A DNA stretch of 64,000 nucleotides, from contig CAUDNY010000004.1 in NCBI GenBank assembly GCA_958450865.1, positions 145,496 to 209,495 of the forward strand. Reading direction: 5' to 3'. This DNA is from an uncultured Collinsella sp. (GTDB lineage Bacteria > Actinomycetota > Coriobacteriia > Coriobacteriales > Coriobacteriaceae). The notes beneath the pieces were generated by a model, which worked only from the letters and a program-made list of their open reading frames with translations, was not told where the DNA came from and did no database searches. Made by a program: the position numbers and the translations under genes. Shown piece by piece: positions 52,150-60,602 of the stretch. Position 1 is the first letter of the stretch. Each line of letters starts with the position of its first letter.

Positions 52150-52234
52150 TAGACTGGGCTTGATACCGCCTCTTTTAATCGGGGCTGATTCTTCTCTGGA
52201 CCACCACAAAGGGGACAGGCACCTTTGTGGTGGT
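52150..52234 (+). repeat. Direct repeat, right copy, ending in a full ACCACCACAAAGG palindrome
   Basis: Matches 51286-51350, then completes the hairpin ACCACCACAAAGG (52200-52212) with CCTTTGTGGTGGT (52222-52234). It lies upstream of the clpB heat-shock motif. Confidence 0.8.
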
Positions 52235-52258
52235 TTGCGTGTCATGAGAGCACTCAGA

Positions 52259-52296
52259 AAATCTTATATATAGAGACTTAGATTTGTGTATAAGAT
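52259..52296 (+). promoter_or_regulatory. Shared heat-shock motif upstream of clpB
   Basis: AAATCTTATAT-N5-GACTTAGATTT, then TGTATAAGAT. It matches the sequence upstream of dnaK at 21 of 22 defined arm positions or better by eye. TATAAG is a likely -10 box. ATCTTATA and TATAAGAT also form an inverted pair here. Confidence 0.7.
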
Positions 52297-52374
52297 CGCG
52301 CAAAGCTGGCAACAATACTTCTCGAACAACGTGAAGCCGCCCCGTAGGGCGGCCGCCCCAAGAGAGGTGATTCC

Positions 52375-55002
52375 ATGAGAATCGATAAGCTAGCAATGAC
52401 GTCGCGCGAGGCGCTGCAGACCGCCATGAGCACGGCTGCCGACGCGCAGGCCGGCGCGGTGGAGCCGATTCACCTGCTGTCCGCCCTGCTTGGTGCCGGC
52501 GAGCGCAATATCTCCGTGATCATCGAGCGCATCGGCGCCGACCCGGCCCAGCTTGCACGCTCCACACAAGATGCCATCGACCGCGCGCCCAAGGTTTCGG
52601 GCGAGGGCCAGCAGATGGGCCTGTCCAATGAGCTCGTCCGCGTTATCGAGAAGGCCGAAAAGAAGGCCACCAAGATGGGCGACAGCTTTGTGGTGACCGA
52701 GCATCTGCTGATGGCGCTTGCCGAGGACAAGGGCGAGGCCGGCCGCGTTCTGCGCGACGCCGGCGTCACCAAGGAGCGCATCGAGCAAGTCTACGAGGAG
52801 CTGCGCGGTGATGACCGCGTGACGTCTGCCGAGGACAAGACCCAGTTTGAGGCGCTGGAGCAGTACGGACGCAACATCTGCGACCTCGCCCGCGCCGGCA
52901 AGCTCGACCCGGTCATCGGCCGTACCGATGAGATTCGCCGCACCATCCAGGTTCTGTCCCGTCGCACCAAGAACAACCCCGTGCTCATCGGTGAGCCGGG
53001 CGTCGGCAAGACGGCCATCGTCGAGGGCATCGCCCAGCGTATCGTGGCCGGCGACGTGCCGAGCACCCTGCGCGACCGCGACCTCATCGAGCTCGACATG
53101 AGCGCGCTGGTCGCCGGCGCCAAGTACCGCGGCGAGTTCGAGGACCGCTTGAAGGCCGTGCTCAAGGAAGTGCAAAAATCTGAGGGCAAGGTCATCCTGT
53201 TCATCGATGAGCTCCACACCATCGTGGGCGCGGGTGCCACCGAGGGCTCCATGGACGCCGGCAACATCCTGAAGCCGGCGCTCGCTCGTGGCGACTTGCA
53301 CGCAATCGGCGCGACTACGCTCGACGAGTATCGCAAGTACATCGAGAAGGACGCGGCACTCGCCCGTCGTTTCCAGACCGTGATGGTCTCCGAGCCCACC
53401 GTCGAGGACACCATCTCGATCCTGCGTGGCCTCAAGGAGAAGTACGAGATCTTCCACGGCGTGCATATCACCGATAGCGCGCTCGTGGCGGCCGCCGACC
53501 TCTCCGATCGCTACATCGCCGACCGCTTCCTGCCCGATAAGGCCATCGACCTGGTTGATGAGGCCGCAAGCCGCCTGCGCATGGAGCTCGACAGCATGCC
53601 GGTCGAGATCGACGCCACCACGCGTCAGCTCACCCAGCTGCAGATTGAGGAGCAGGCGCTCATGAAGGAGACCGACGACGCCTCCAAGGAGCGTCTGGAG
53701 GCCCTGCGCCAAGAGATTGCCGAGGTCCAAGAAAAGCTCAACGTGCAAAAGGCCGGCTGGCTCAACCAGAAGAACGCCATCGACCACGTGCAGGAGCTTA
53801 AAGGCCAGCTCGACGAGGCCAAGAGTGAAGAGGAGCGCGCGACGCGCAACGGAAACTTGGGCCGTGCGTCCGAGCTGCGCTACTCCGTGATTCCGGGCCT
53901 GCAGCAGCAGATTCAGGATTCCGAGGCTGCGCTCGAGGCGCAAAAGCAGCAGAACGGCGAGGGCCTCAACGAGCAGGTGACCTCCGATGAGATCGCTGAG
54001 GTCGTGAGCGCTTGGACCGGCGTGCCCGTCTCCAAGATGATGCAGGGCGAGCTCGACAAGCTGAAGGGCTTGGAGGGCGAGCTGCATAAGCGCGTCATCG
54101 GCCAGGACGAGGCGGTCTCCGCTGTCGCCGCGGCCGTGCGTCGCAGCCGTGCGGGCCTCTCCGATCCGGACAAGCCCATCGGCAGCTTCTTCTTCCTGGG
54201 CCCCACCGGCGTGGGCAAGACCGAGCTCGCCAAGGCGCTGGCCGAGTGCCTGTTCGACGACGAGCGCGCACTTGTGCGTATCGACATGTCCGAGTACATG
54301 GAGAAGTTCAGCGTCCAACGTCTGATCGGTGCGCCTCCGGGATACGTTGGCTACGACGAGGGCGGCCAGCTCACCGAGGCCGTGCGCCGTCGTCCGTACT
54401 CCGTGATTTTGCTCGACGAGATGGAGAAGGCTCATCCGGATGTCTTTAACGTGCTGCTGCAGGTGCTTGATGACGGCCGTCTGACCGATGGCCAGGGTCG
54501 CCAGGTGTCCTTCAAGAACACGATCATCATCATGACGTCTAACGTGGGCTCCAAGGCCATCGCCGATCTGTCCGGTAAGGACGAGGAGGAGATGCGCCAT
54601 CAGGTCGACGCCGCCATGGCTCAGACCTTCCGCCCCGAGTTCCTCAACCGTATCGACGATATCGTGGTGTTCCATCCGCTCGGCATGGCGCAGATCGAGA
54701 AGATCGTCGACATCCAGCTTGCCGACGTCCGCGCGCGTCTGGCCAAGGAGCGCATGACGCTTGCCATCACCCCGGCGGCCAAGCAGATGCTCGCTGTGGG
54801 TGGCCTGGACCCCGTGTTCGGTGCCCGTCCGCTCAAGCGCCTGGTCCAGCGCGAGGTCGTGGACGCCATCGCCGCCGCCATCATCGACGGTACGGTGCGC
54901 GAGGGCGATCAGGTGACGGTCGATGCCGACAAGGACGGCGGCTTTACCGTCGTGTGCGACAACACGCCGTCTGCTACCTACGAGGTCCCCGACGCCGAGT
55001 AG
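52375..55002 (+). CDS. clpB: ATP-dependent disaggregase ClpB (Hsp100)
   Basis: An 875-residue hexameric disaggregase that works with DnaK. The N-domain (1-145) has two Clp_N repeats. The first ATPase has Walker A GEPGVGKT (206-213). The middle coiled coil spans about 400-540 (LTQLQIEEQALMKETDD...). The second ATPase has GPTGVGKT (609-616). The C-terminal D2-small domain ends the protein. The middle domain separates it from ClpC. AGAGAGGTGATTCC precedes the ATG. A promoter motif shared with dnaK lies at 52259-52296. It ends at a strong terminator. Confidence 0.97.
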   Translation: MRIDKLAMTSREALQTAMSTAADAQAGAVEPIHLLSALLGAGERNISVIIERIGADPAQLARSTQDAIDRAPKVSGEGQQMGLSNELVRVIEKAEKKATKMGDSFVVTEHLLMALAEDKGEAGRVLRDAGVTKERIEQVYEELRGDDRVTSAEDKTQFEALEQYGRNICDLARAGKLDPVIGRTDEIRRTIQVLSRRTKNNPVLIGEPGVGKTAIVEGIAQRIVAGDVPSTLRDRDLIELDMSALVAGAKYRGEFEDRLKAVLKEVQKSEGKVILFIDELHTIVGAGATEGSMDAGNILKPALARGDLHAIGATTLDEYRKYIEKDAALARRFQTVMVSEPTVEDTISILRGLKEKYEIFHGVHITDSALVAAADLSDRYIADRFLPDKAIDLVDEAASRLRMELDSMPVEIDATTRQLTQLQIEEQALMKETDDASKERLEALRQEIAEVQEKLNVQKAGWLNQKNAIDHVQELKGQLDEAKSEEERATRNGNLGRASELRYSVIPGLQQQIQDSEAALEAQKQQNGEGLNEQVTSDEIAEVVSAWTGVPVSKMMQGELDKLKGLEGELHKRVIGQDEAVSAVAAAVRRSRAGLSDPDKPIGSFFFLGPTGVGKTELAKALAECLFDDERALVRIDMSEYMEKFSVQRLIGAPPGYVGYDEGGQLTEAVRRRPYSVILLDEMEKAHPDVFNVLLQVLDDGRLTDGQGRQVSFKNTIIIMTSNVGSKAIADLSGKDEEEMRHQVDAAMAQTFRPEFLNRIDDIVVFHPLGMAQIEKIVDIQLADVRARLAKERMTLAITPAAKQMLAVGGLDPVFGARPLKRLVQREVVDAIAAAIIDGTVREGDQVTVDADKDGGFTVVCDNTPSATYEVPDAE

Positions 55003-55048
55003 ATTTATGGGACATGCCTTAAAATCTGCCAGCCGTCTCTAAACGCCA

Positions 55049-55084
55049 AGGGCGGCGGATCCAATTGGGTCCGCCGCCCTTTTT
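55049..55084 (+). terminator. Rho-independent terminator after clpB
   Basis: AGGGCGGCGGA (55049-55059) pairs perfectly with TCCGCCGCCCT (55070-55080), followed by T residues. Confidence 0.9.
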
Positions 55085-55136
55085 CGTGCGACAATCGATA
55101 ATGTTGAACACGATTGCATGGCAAGGAGATATGCAG

Positions 55137-55331
55137 ATGATAGACAAGAACAAGACGAATGCGCCGGTCGCCAACGCCGCGCCGGCCGCACCCAAGCCTG
55201 CACCCAAGCCTGTGCCCAAGCCGCGCGACCCCTACATCCGTGCCGAGAACGAGGATGACGACGGCTACGATCCTTATAGCGATCGTCGCCCCGAGCGCGA
55301 GCCCCTCTTCGAAGCCGACCCCTGGCGTTAA
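55137..55331 (+). CDS. Small proline-rich acidic protein of unknown function
   Basis: A 64-residue protein. The start at 55137 (MIDKNKTN) fits the AAGGAG site eight bases upstream better than the ATG at 55131. A GATAAT hexamer near 55097 may be the -10 box. The first half repeats AAPKPAPKPVPKPRDPY, like a proline-rich linker, and the second half is acidic (ENEDDDGYDPYSDRRPEREP). No membrane segment or known domain is present. It lies after the clpB terminator with its own promoter, so it is not part of the heat-shock operon. Confidence 0.65.
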   Translation: MIDKNKTNAPVANAAPAAPKPAPKPVPKPRDPYIRAENEDDDGYDPYSDRRPEREPLFEADPWR

Positions 55332-55340
55332 GTAGCTCAT

Positions 55341-55368
55341 TTGGGACGGGGCTTTTTTAGCTACTTTG
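55341..55368 (+). repeat. Copy of the GGGACGGGGCTTTTTT repeat
   Basis: TTTGGGACGGGGCTTTTTTA is repeated from 2351. Here it lies inside AAGTAGCT...AGCTACTT. It follows the small-protein gene and may serve as terminator. Confidence 0.6.
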
Positions 55369-55471
55369 TTTTCGGCTAGAGGCGTTCATGCCTGCTCCCC
55401 TCGGCCGCTCGATATCCTCCGGGAGGGGCCACTAATAGAAAACTTGCTTATCCATTAATCAAGATACGCAT

Positions 55472-55531
55472 AATCTTGCTCTCCTGCTAATCAAGAATCG
55501 TTATAATCTTGATTAGCAGGAGAGCAAGATT
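55472..55531. promoter_or_regulatory. Perfect 25-base inverted repeat at the promoter of the AAA ATPase gene
   Basis: Positions 55472-55496 are exactly complementary to 55507-55531 across a ten-base centre ATCGTTATAA. The TATAAT hexamer (55502-55507) bridges centre and right arm, and the GGAG ribosome site begins directly after the arm. A partial additional copy, AATCAAGATACGCATAATCTTG, lies at 55457-55478. Confidence 0.85.
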
Positions 55532-55539
55532 GGAGAATC

Positions 55540-56892
55540 ATGGCATTCAACGACTTGATCGCCCAGAAAATAAAGGACTTTGAACAGCAGGGGGTTCCGC
55601 AGGTCTTTGAGCGAGACCTTGATCTAGGAAACCCACAGGAGCCAAAGCGCGACAACATCGTAAATGTGATTGTGGGGGCCCGCCGTTGTGGAAAGACGTA
55701 TCGCCTGTATCAGGAGATGCGGCGGCTTCAGAGCCGGGGCGTCGAGCTTGACCGGATGCTTTACTTCAATTTTGAGGATGAGCGCTTGCGCCCGTATGAG
55801 CCATCGCTGCTGGCGGACGTGCTCGACACGTTCTATGCGCTGTATCCTGCTGCTCGAACCGAGGGCGCTTACATTTTCTTTGACGAGATCCAGGAAATTC
55901 CCGAATGGGGTGCGTTTCTGCGGCGTGTAGTCGATACGGAGAAAGTGACCGTCTATGTGACGGGATCTTCTTCTAAGATGCTGTCCTCAGAACTTAAGAG
56001 CGAGTTCAGGGGTCGTTCTCTTGTGCGAGAGCTTTTTCCGTTGAGTTTTTCGGAATACGTTCGATATAAGACGGGGAGCGTTCCCGAGCCAGATGCGACC
56101 TTTTCCCCGAGCGATGCAGCGCTGCTTCGACATCATCTGATCGGGTATCTTGAACAAGGGGGATTCATCGCGACACTTGAGCAGACGCCTACAGACGCGA
56201 TTCAGCTGCTACAGGAATATGCTTCGCGAACGGTCGCCATGGACGTCGTTGAACGGTACGACGTCAAGAACCCTCGCCTGGCATCGCTGTTCTTGACGCG
56301 GTGTATGGCATCTTCGGGACGAGAGCTGTCAGTGAACAAAGTGTACAACGAGTTCAAGAGCAGACAGATACCCGTCAGCCGTAATTCGCTCAGCGATTTA
56401 CTTGAGTATTATGAGGACGCCTACCTGTTATTTTCTGTGCCGGAGTTCACGCGTTCACTGGCAAATAACATGCGGTCTGCGTCTAAGGTCTACGCTGTCG
56501 ACCCTGCGATGTTTGGAGCATTCTCTCCCGCATCGGCATTGGACCAGGGCCAGAGGCTCGAGACCGCAGTGTTCAATGCGCTAAGAAGAAGGACTCCCGC
56601 GGTGAGGACCGGCTCGGTCTGCCGCCTGCTAATCAAAGAGAAGAGCAAAAGCCATGAGGTGGACTTTGTGGCTGGGGACGCGCTTCTCATGCGGGCTTAT
56701 AGCCTGATTCAGGTGAGTGCGGATATGGCAAGTGAGAAAACGCGCGAGCGCGAAATTGCCGCGCTTGATGCCTCGATGGCCCAGTTCGATCTTGGCGAGT
56801 CGGCAATCGTTACCATGGATGAACAGACCGATATTCCATGCGAGCACGGTGTGGTACACGTTATGCCCGCATGGAAGTGGCTCCTTGCCTAA
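55540..56892 (+). CDS. AAA-family ATPase with DUF4143 domain
   Basis: A 450-residue ATPase of the AAA_14/DUF4143 group. Walker A is VGARRCGKT (about 45-53), Walker B is IFFDEIQEIPEW and the sensor is VTGSSSKML. The DUF4143 nuclease-like part follows (about 215-450, with RLETAVFNALRR and EVDFVAGDAL). Such proteins are widespread in gut bacteria and archaea, are often laterally transferred and lack a settled function. Codon use looks less GC-biased than in neighbouring housekeeping genes. The promoter is covered by a perfect 25-base palindrome, so tight or auto-regulation is likely. Confidence 0.9.
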   Translation: MAFNDLIAQKIKDFEQQGVPQVFERDLDLGNPQEPKRDNIVNVIVGARRCGKTYRLYQEMRRLQSRGVELDRMLYFNFEDERLRPYEPSLLADVLDTFYALYPAARTEGAYIFFDEIQEIPEWGAFLRRVVDTEKVTVYVTGSSSKMLSSELKSEFRGRSLVRELFPLSFSEYVRYKTGSVPEPDATFSPSDAALLRHHLIGYLEQGGFIATLEQTPTDAIQLLQEYASRTVAMDVVERYDVKNPRLASLFLTRCMASSGRELSVNKVYNEFKSRQIPVSRNSLSDLLEYYEDAYLLFSVPEFTRSLANNMRSASKVYAVDPAMFGAFSPASALDQGQRLETAVFNALRRRTPAVRTGSVCRLLIKEKSKSHEVDFVAGDALLMRAYSLIQVSADMASEKTREREIAALDASMAQFDLGESAIVTMDEQTDIPCEHGVVHVMPAWKWLLA

Positions 56893-56965
56893 TCATCTAT
56901 GGACCTGTGGGGTCAGGACCTCCTGGCTCCTTCCTCACAGTTGGGGAGCACCTTGCTGCGCCAGG

Positions 56966-58447
56966 CTAGTCCTGGGCTTTGATGCTCGGCAGCAGGATTT
57001 GCGCGAGGTAGTCGGTCTCGAGTTTGGTCGCGGCGTCTGCGTTGCCGTCTTTGCCAACCAGGTCGTTCTTGATCTGACTATAGGTGTAGCGGTTGCCGGT
57101 CGTCAGCTCGACAAGCTCAATGGCCGTGTCCATGGGGTAGGTCGACACGGGATTCTGGGTGCGCCCGTTGATAGTCTGGGGCACCACGTACGGATAGACG
57201 GGGCCGCTGGCATAGACGGTATAACCGTTGCCCAGGCTGACCGTGCCCAAAACCGTATCGCCGTCATCGGGCGTAAAGGTCTCGCCATCGCGCACGGCGA
57301 CGAGCGTCACGAGCGGCGTATTGGCGTCGTCGCCCAGATAGATGCATAGCGTGCTGCCGTTTTGCCAAGTTGCGATCTTACCGTACCACTCGACGGGAAT
57401 ATCGAGCTGGTAGAGGTCGGTTGCCTTGTGGCGAGCGTCAGCGTCACGGGATGCCTGTGCCTTTTGCGCGCTCACGGCATTGACGGCGGCGTCGCGCCGC
57501 GCGGTTGCTGCCTGCTGGAGCACTTTGGCAGCTGCGGCGGAGTTCGCACCGCCCTCCTCGGCATACTTGGCGGCGGCATCGATCTGGTCGTCAGTCACCG
57601 TGTCGGCCGAAGGCACCTTGAGCTTAAAGGTGGCCTGGGCACTTAAATCCTGTCCATCGCTCTTAACGGTGACCTGCGTCTTGGTGGTCGGGACGGTATA
57701 GATGGTGCCGTCGGCCGCGATGGGGGAGGCAGCGATGGAGAGCGTGTAATCGCCGGGCAGCAGTTTGATGCCGCGGCCGTGCTCGTCAACATAGAGCGTT
57801 TCGCTCACGGAGGAGCCATCAGCGTCCTGACCGCTTACCTGTACGGGAATCTTGGAGCCGGTGGAACAGTCGAGGCCCGCGGCATGCACGCCAATCTGCA
57901 CCGACATCATCGTGTGGGCATTGGCGGCGACAGCTGCAGCCTGCTCTTGCTGATATCCGTTCCAGGCAGCATAGCCTGCACCGCCGGCGACGAGCGCGAC
58001 GGCCACGACACCGGCGACCATCAGATTGCGGCGCTTGGGCGACATCTTGCGATGGCGGACCTCGGCTTCGTGTGCCGAGGGAACGGACGGCAGGGGAATA
58101 TCGCCCATGGCGATGGTCTCATCCACGGCTGGTGCGGAACCCAGGCCAGGAAGCTCGCGAGTCAGCGAATCCTCGGCCGGTAAGCTGTCGAGCAAGACGG
58201 TTTCCTCGCCCGTGTCGGATTCGGGCTGGTCGTCGGCCTCGCTATCGTCCTCTTCGGCTTCGTCAGGAGCGTCTTTGGCGTCGCCGCCTTCGTCCTCAGT
58301 GTCTTCGTGCACCTCGTCTTGCGCGTCGACGACCGAATCGCTAAACGAGAGCTCGTCTAGCGCGATCCGGTCAAGGCTCTCCAGGGCTTCGGCACATGCT
58401 TCCGCATCCTGGGCCGCATCCTCGCGGCCATACGTCTCATCGCTCAT
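56966..58447 (-). CDS. Single-pass membrane protein with acidic cytoplasmic tail and secreted beta domain
   Basis: A 493-residue protein. The first 145 residues are very acidic (DEVHEDTEDEGGDAKDAPDEAEEDDSE) and end in RHRKMSPKRRNLM, just before one membrane helix (VAGVVAVALVAGGAGYAAW). The outside part holds a beta domain (about 175-280, ETLYVDEHGRGIKLLPGDYTLSI, like Cna-B or carboxypeptidase-regulatory folds), an Ala-rich helical segment, and a final domain of about 150 residues. The ATG at 58447 (MSDETYGRED) is chosen over one at 58498. Similar arrangements occur in Collinsella proteins of unknown role. No cell-wall anchor is seen. Confidence 0.75.
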   Translation of the reverse strand: MSDETYGREDAAQDAEACAEALESLDRIALDELSFSDSVVDAQDEVHEDTEDEGGDAKDAPDEAEEDDSEADDQPESDTGEETVLLDSLPAEDSLTRELPGLGSAPAVDETIAMGDIPLPSVPSAHEAEVRHRKMSPKRRNLMVAGVVAVALVAGGAGYAAWNGYQQEQAAAVAANAHTMMSVQIGVHAAGLDCSTGSKIPVQVSGQDADGSSVSETLYVDEHGRGIKLLPGDYTLSIAASPIAADGTIYTVPTTKTQVTVKSDGQDLSAQATFKLKVPSADTVTDDQIDAAAKYAEEGGANSAAAAKVLQQAATARRDAAVNAVSAQKAQASRDADARHKATDLYQLDIPVEWYGKIATWQNGSTLCIYLGDDANTPLVTLVAVRDGETFTPDDGDTVLGTVSLGNGYTVYASGPVYPYVVPQTINGRTQNPVSTYPMDTAIELVELTTGNRYTYSQIKNDLVGKDGNADAATKLETDYLAQILLPSIKAQD

Positions 58448-58574
58448 ATATCCCCCAATGCAATATCGGCTCAACACTGTACCCGAAAATGGAGCCATAT
58501 AAAGCGCATACGAAATATAAGATCCGATTTAACCTGAGCGCATCGTTCGGCCGCATCCTCGCGGCAGCAAAAGG

Positions 58575-58607
58575 CCCCCGGAACGCGGACGAATCACATT
58601 CCGGGGG
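58575..58607 (-). terminator. Rho-independent terminator of the DUF5692 gene (leftward)
   Basis: CCCCCGGAA (58575-58583) pairs with TTCCGGGGG (58599-58607). Leftward reading then meets CCTTTTG. Confidence 0.75.
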
Positions 58608-58679
58608 TTCTGCAATGCGTTGAGTTGCGCGGAGCCGGCTATGCTGCTTCACATTCAAGCGGCGTTTGCGCCGGGCATG

Positions 58680-59687
58680 TTACTCGGCGTGCGCGTAATC
58701 AACCTTGGCACGGCGGGCGGTGGCCTTCTCCCAATCGCTGGTGCCCTCAAAGACATCCTGCTTGTAGGGATTGCGGCCGAGCTTCTTGGCGCGGTAAGCG
58801 ATGTAGATGATCGCGGCGACGTTGGCGACCAGTGCGGCGATCGAGACCGCGGTAGCGGCGCCGGGGTCGAGCGTGGAGTGGGTCACAAAGATGGACTCCT
58901 CCTGGAAGTACGGGAACACCTGGGCAAACATGCACCAAATAGCAAGCGTAAAGGCGCGGTTCTGGATCCAGCCGCCCTTGTTCCAGATAAAGGCGGCGAC
59001 GGTGGGCGCCAGCAGCAGCGCAAAGCCGCAGAACCAGGAGTGGGTGGGCAGGCAGTTGTAGGTGTAGCAGAAGTTCCAGATATCGTAGGCGATGATGTAG
59101 ACCCAGGTCATGTCGGGCCACAGCATGTCGGTCTGATCCTCGGAGGCGTAGACGCTCCACCAACCGGTCATGCAGAAGATGTTGATGATACCGGCGATGC
59201 CGTTGAACACGTTGTTCCAGCCGGCCAGCTGCGTAGCACCTTCGGAGGTGACCCAGGTGGACTCGCCCAGGACAAAGAAGTGATAGGCGCTCTCAAAGTC
59301 GGACACGACGGCGATCATGATGTTGATGGCGACGATCACAAACGGCCACGCGCGGAACCAATGCGCCTTGCCGATCTTTCCCCACTGGTACTTAATGGCA
59401 ATGAAGCCCCAGCAACCGGCGAGCGCCGCGTATACCTTGGCGTAGTGGAACCAGCTGTTCTGGTACACATGGGTGGGGTTGGTGAGCGCCCACTCGGCAC
59501 CCTGCGAGACGCCGATGGCGATGGCGACGCAGTAGATGGTCATGGCCAGCGGAGCCACGCCAAAGATGATGGCCGCGCCGAGCTTGGTGCGGCGGCCGAC
59601 CTCGTTGAGCACGATCAGGCCAATAAAGACCATGGCCCAGCCGGCCCAGTGGATAAGGGTATCGCTACCCCAAACATCGAACAGCAT
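58680..59687 (-). CDS. DUF5692 family membrane protein
   Basis: A 335-residue polytopic protein with about eight to ten hydrophobic segments, Trp-rich (for example GWWSVYASEDQTDMLWPDMTWVYIIAYDIWNF), a short basic tail and no signal peptide. It resembles the DUF5692 family, with no known function. The gene lies 63 bases after a TetR regulator on the same strand and ends at a hairpin terminator. The pair is divergent from a large FeS flavoprotein, so transport of a substrate or metabolite of that enzyme is conceivable. Confidence 0.8.
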   Translation of the reverse strand: MLFDVWGSDTLIHWAGWAMVFIGLIVLNEVGRRTKLGAAIIFGVAPLAMTIYCVAIAIGVSQGAEWALTNPTHVYQNSWFHYAKVYAALAGCWGFIAIKYQWGKIGKAHWFRAWPFVIVAINIMIAVVSDFESAYHFFVLGESTWVTSEGATQLAGWNNVFNGIAGIINIFCMTGWWSVYASEDQTDMLWPDMTWVYIIAYDIWNFCYTYNCLPTHSWFCGFALLLAPTVAAFIWNKGGWIQNRAFTLAIWCMFAQVFPYFQEESIFVTHSTLDPGAATAVSIAALVANVAAIIYIAYRAKKLGRNPYKQDVFEGTSDWEKATARRAKVDYAHAE

Positions 59688-59750
59688 GCTGCTCTCCTTT
59701 CACACGCCCGCGGCCCCTCTTCCGATCGCGGGCAGTTTGGCCAAATGCCG

Positions 59751-60413
59751 TCAGTTCTGGGGCTTGCGCTCCGGATACTTGGCGGTATAGCCCTCGATGT
59801 GGAGTGTCGAGGCGATGATTTCCTTGACCGTCTCGTCGGGCACATCGGGGTGCGTGCGGATATACATCAACAATCCCATGATGAGGGTGTAGAACGTCTC
59901 GTAGACATGGTCGATGCGCAGCTCATGATGGGCGACAAAATCCACCACGGTGGTGTCGCAGATGTACTGAGCCACGCGCTGAACCACGTTGTGCAAAAAG
60001 CCGCCGTAGAGCGCGCCACTGCTTGAGGTGAGCGTACTCGGCAGTTCGTGGCCGCTGGCGACCAGACGCTTAAAGAGCGGGGCGACGGTGTCGAGCGCGC
60101 CCTCGATATCGCCGACGGTGCGGCCGGCGTTCCACTGCTCGAGCTCGGAGATAAAGCCGTCGATCGCCTCGTCCATAACAGCGGTGACGGCGGCGTCCAT
60201 ATCGGCAAAGTAGTGGTAGAACAATGAACGCGTGCAGCCGGCTCGCTTGGTCACGGCCGATACCGATAGGTGGGACACGCCCAGCTCGGAGCTTACGGTG
60301 CGCACGGCATCGAGGATCTCGCGACGGCGTTCGTCGCCCGTCAGGCGCTTTGCCGCGCTATCGGATGCGGGGACGGCATCGACCACAGAGGTATCTGCTG
60401 TTTTGCCGCCCAT
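59751..60413 (-). CDS. TetR/AcrR-family regulator
   Basis: A 220-residue repressor. The HTH (about 25-75) reads RREILDAVRTVSSELGVSHLSVSAVTKRAGCTRSLFYHYFADMDAAV. The C-terminal ligand domain is helical and uncharacterised. It is divergent from the GltD-like flavoprotein at 60603, and the 189-base gap holds two perfect 15-base palindromes, TTGACGGTTCGTCAA and TTGACACAATGTCAA, the probable operators. It is likely co-transcribed with the DUF5692 gene. Confidence 0.9.
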   Translation of the reverse strand: MGGKTADTSVVDAVPASDSAAKRLTGDERRREILDAVRTVSSELGVSHLSVSAVTKRAGCTRSLFYHYFADMDAAVTAVMDEAIDGFISELEQWNAGRTVGDIEGALDTVAPLFKRLVASGHELPSTLTSSSGALYGGFLHNVVQRVAQYICDTTVVDFVAHHELRIDHVYETFYTLIMGLLMYIRTHPDVPDETVKEIIASTLHIEGYTAKYPERKPQN

Positions 60414-60471
60414 GTTTTGCCGCCTTCCATCCTCTTTTGCCTGACCGTTCGCCTAACAGTCTTGAATATTG

Positions 60472-60486
60472 TTGACGGTTCGTCAA
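60472..60486. promoter_or_regulatory. Putative TetR operator 1
   Basis: TTGACGGTTCGTCAA, a perfect palindrome around one central base. It lies 23 bases centre-to-centre from operator 2 in the gap between the divergent genes. Confidence 0.8.
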
Positions 60487-60494
60487 TACTATTT

Positions 60495-60509
60495 TTGACA
60501 CAATGTCAA
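60495..60509. promoter_or_regulatory. Putative TetR operator 2
   Basis: TTGACACAATGTCAA, a perfect palindrome with the same TTGAC-N5-GTCAA frame as operator 1. The TTGACA itself could double as a -35 box for the rightward flavoprotein gene. Confidence 0.8.
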
Positions 60510-60602
60510 CTAATGGCGGGTGAACGGCATGGGGGCATGTCCGGCCTGCAAAAAAGAGGGGCGCTGCGGCCTCGTCGGGCTGCGGCAAGAGAAGGGACAA
60601 CC

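Noticed and set aside
52390..54675. Leftward open frame of 761 codons across clpB
   Set aside because: It mirrors the clpB codon pattern, and clpB is certain from its motifs.
55516..55524. GCAGGAGAG as ribosome-binding site hidden in the palindrome arm
   Set aside because: It is about 15 bases from the ATG. The better-spaced GGAG at 55532-55535 lies just outside the arm, so sequestration of the ribosome site is not supported.
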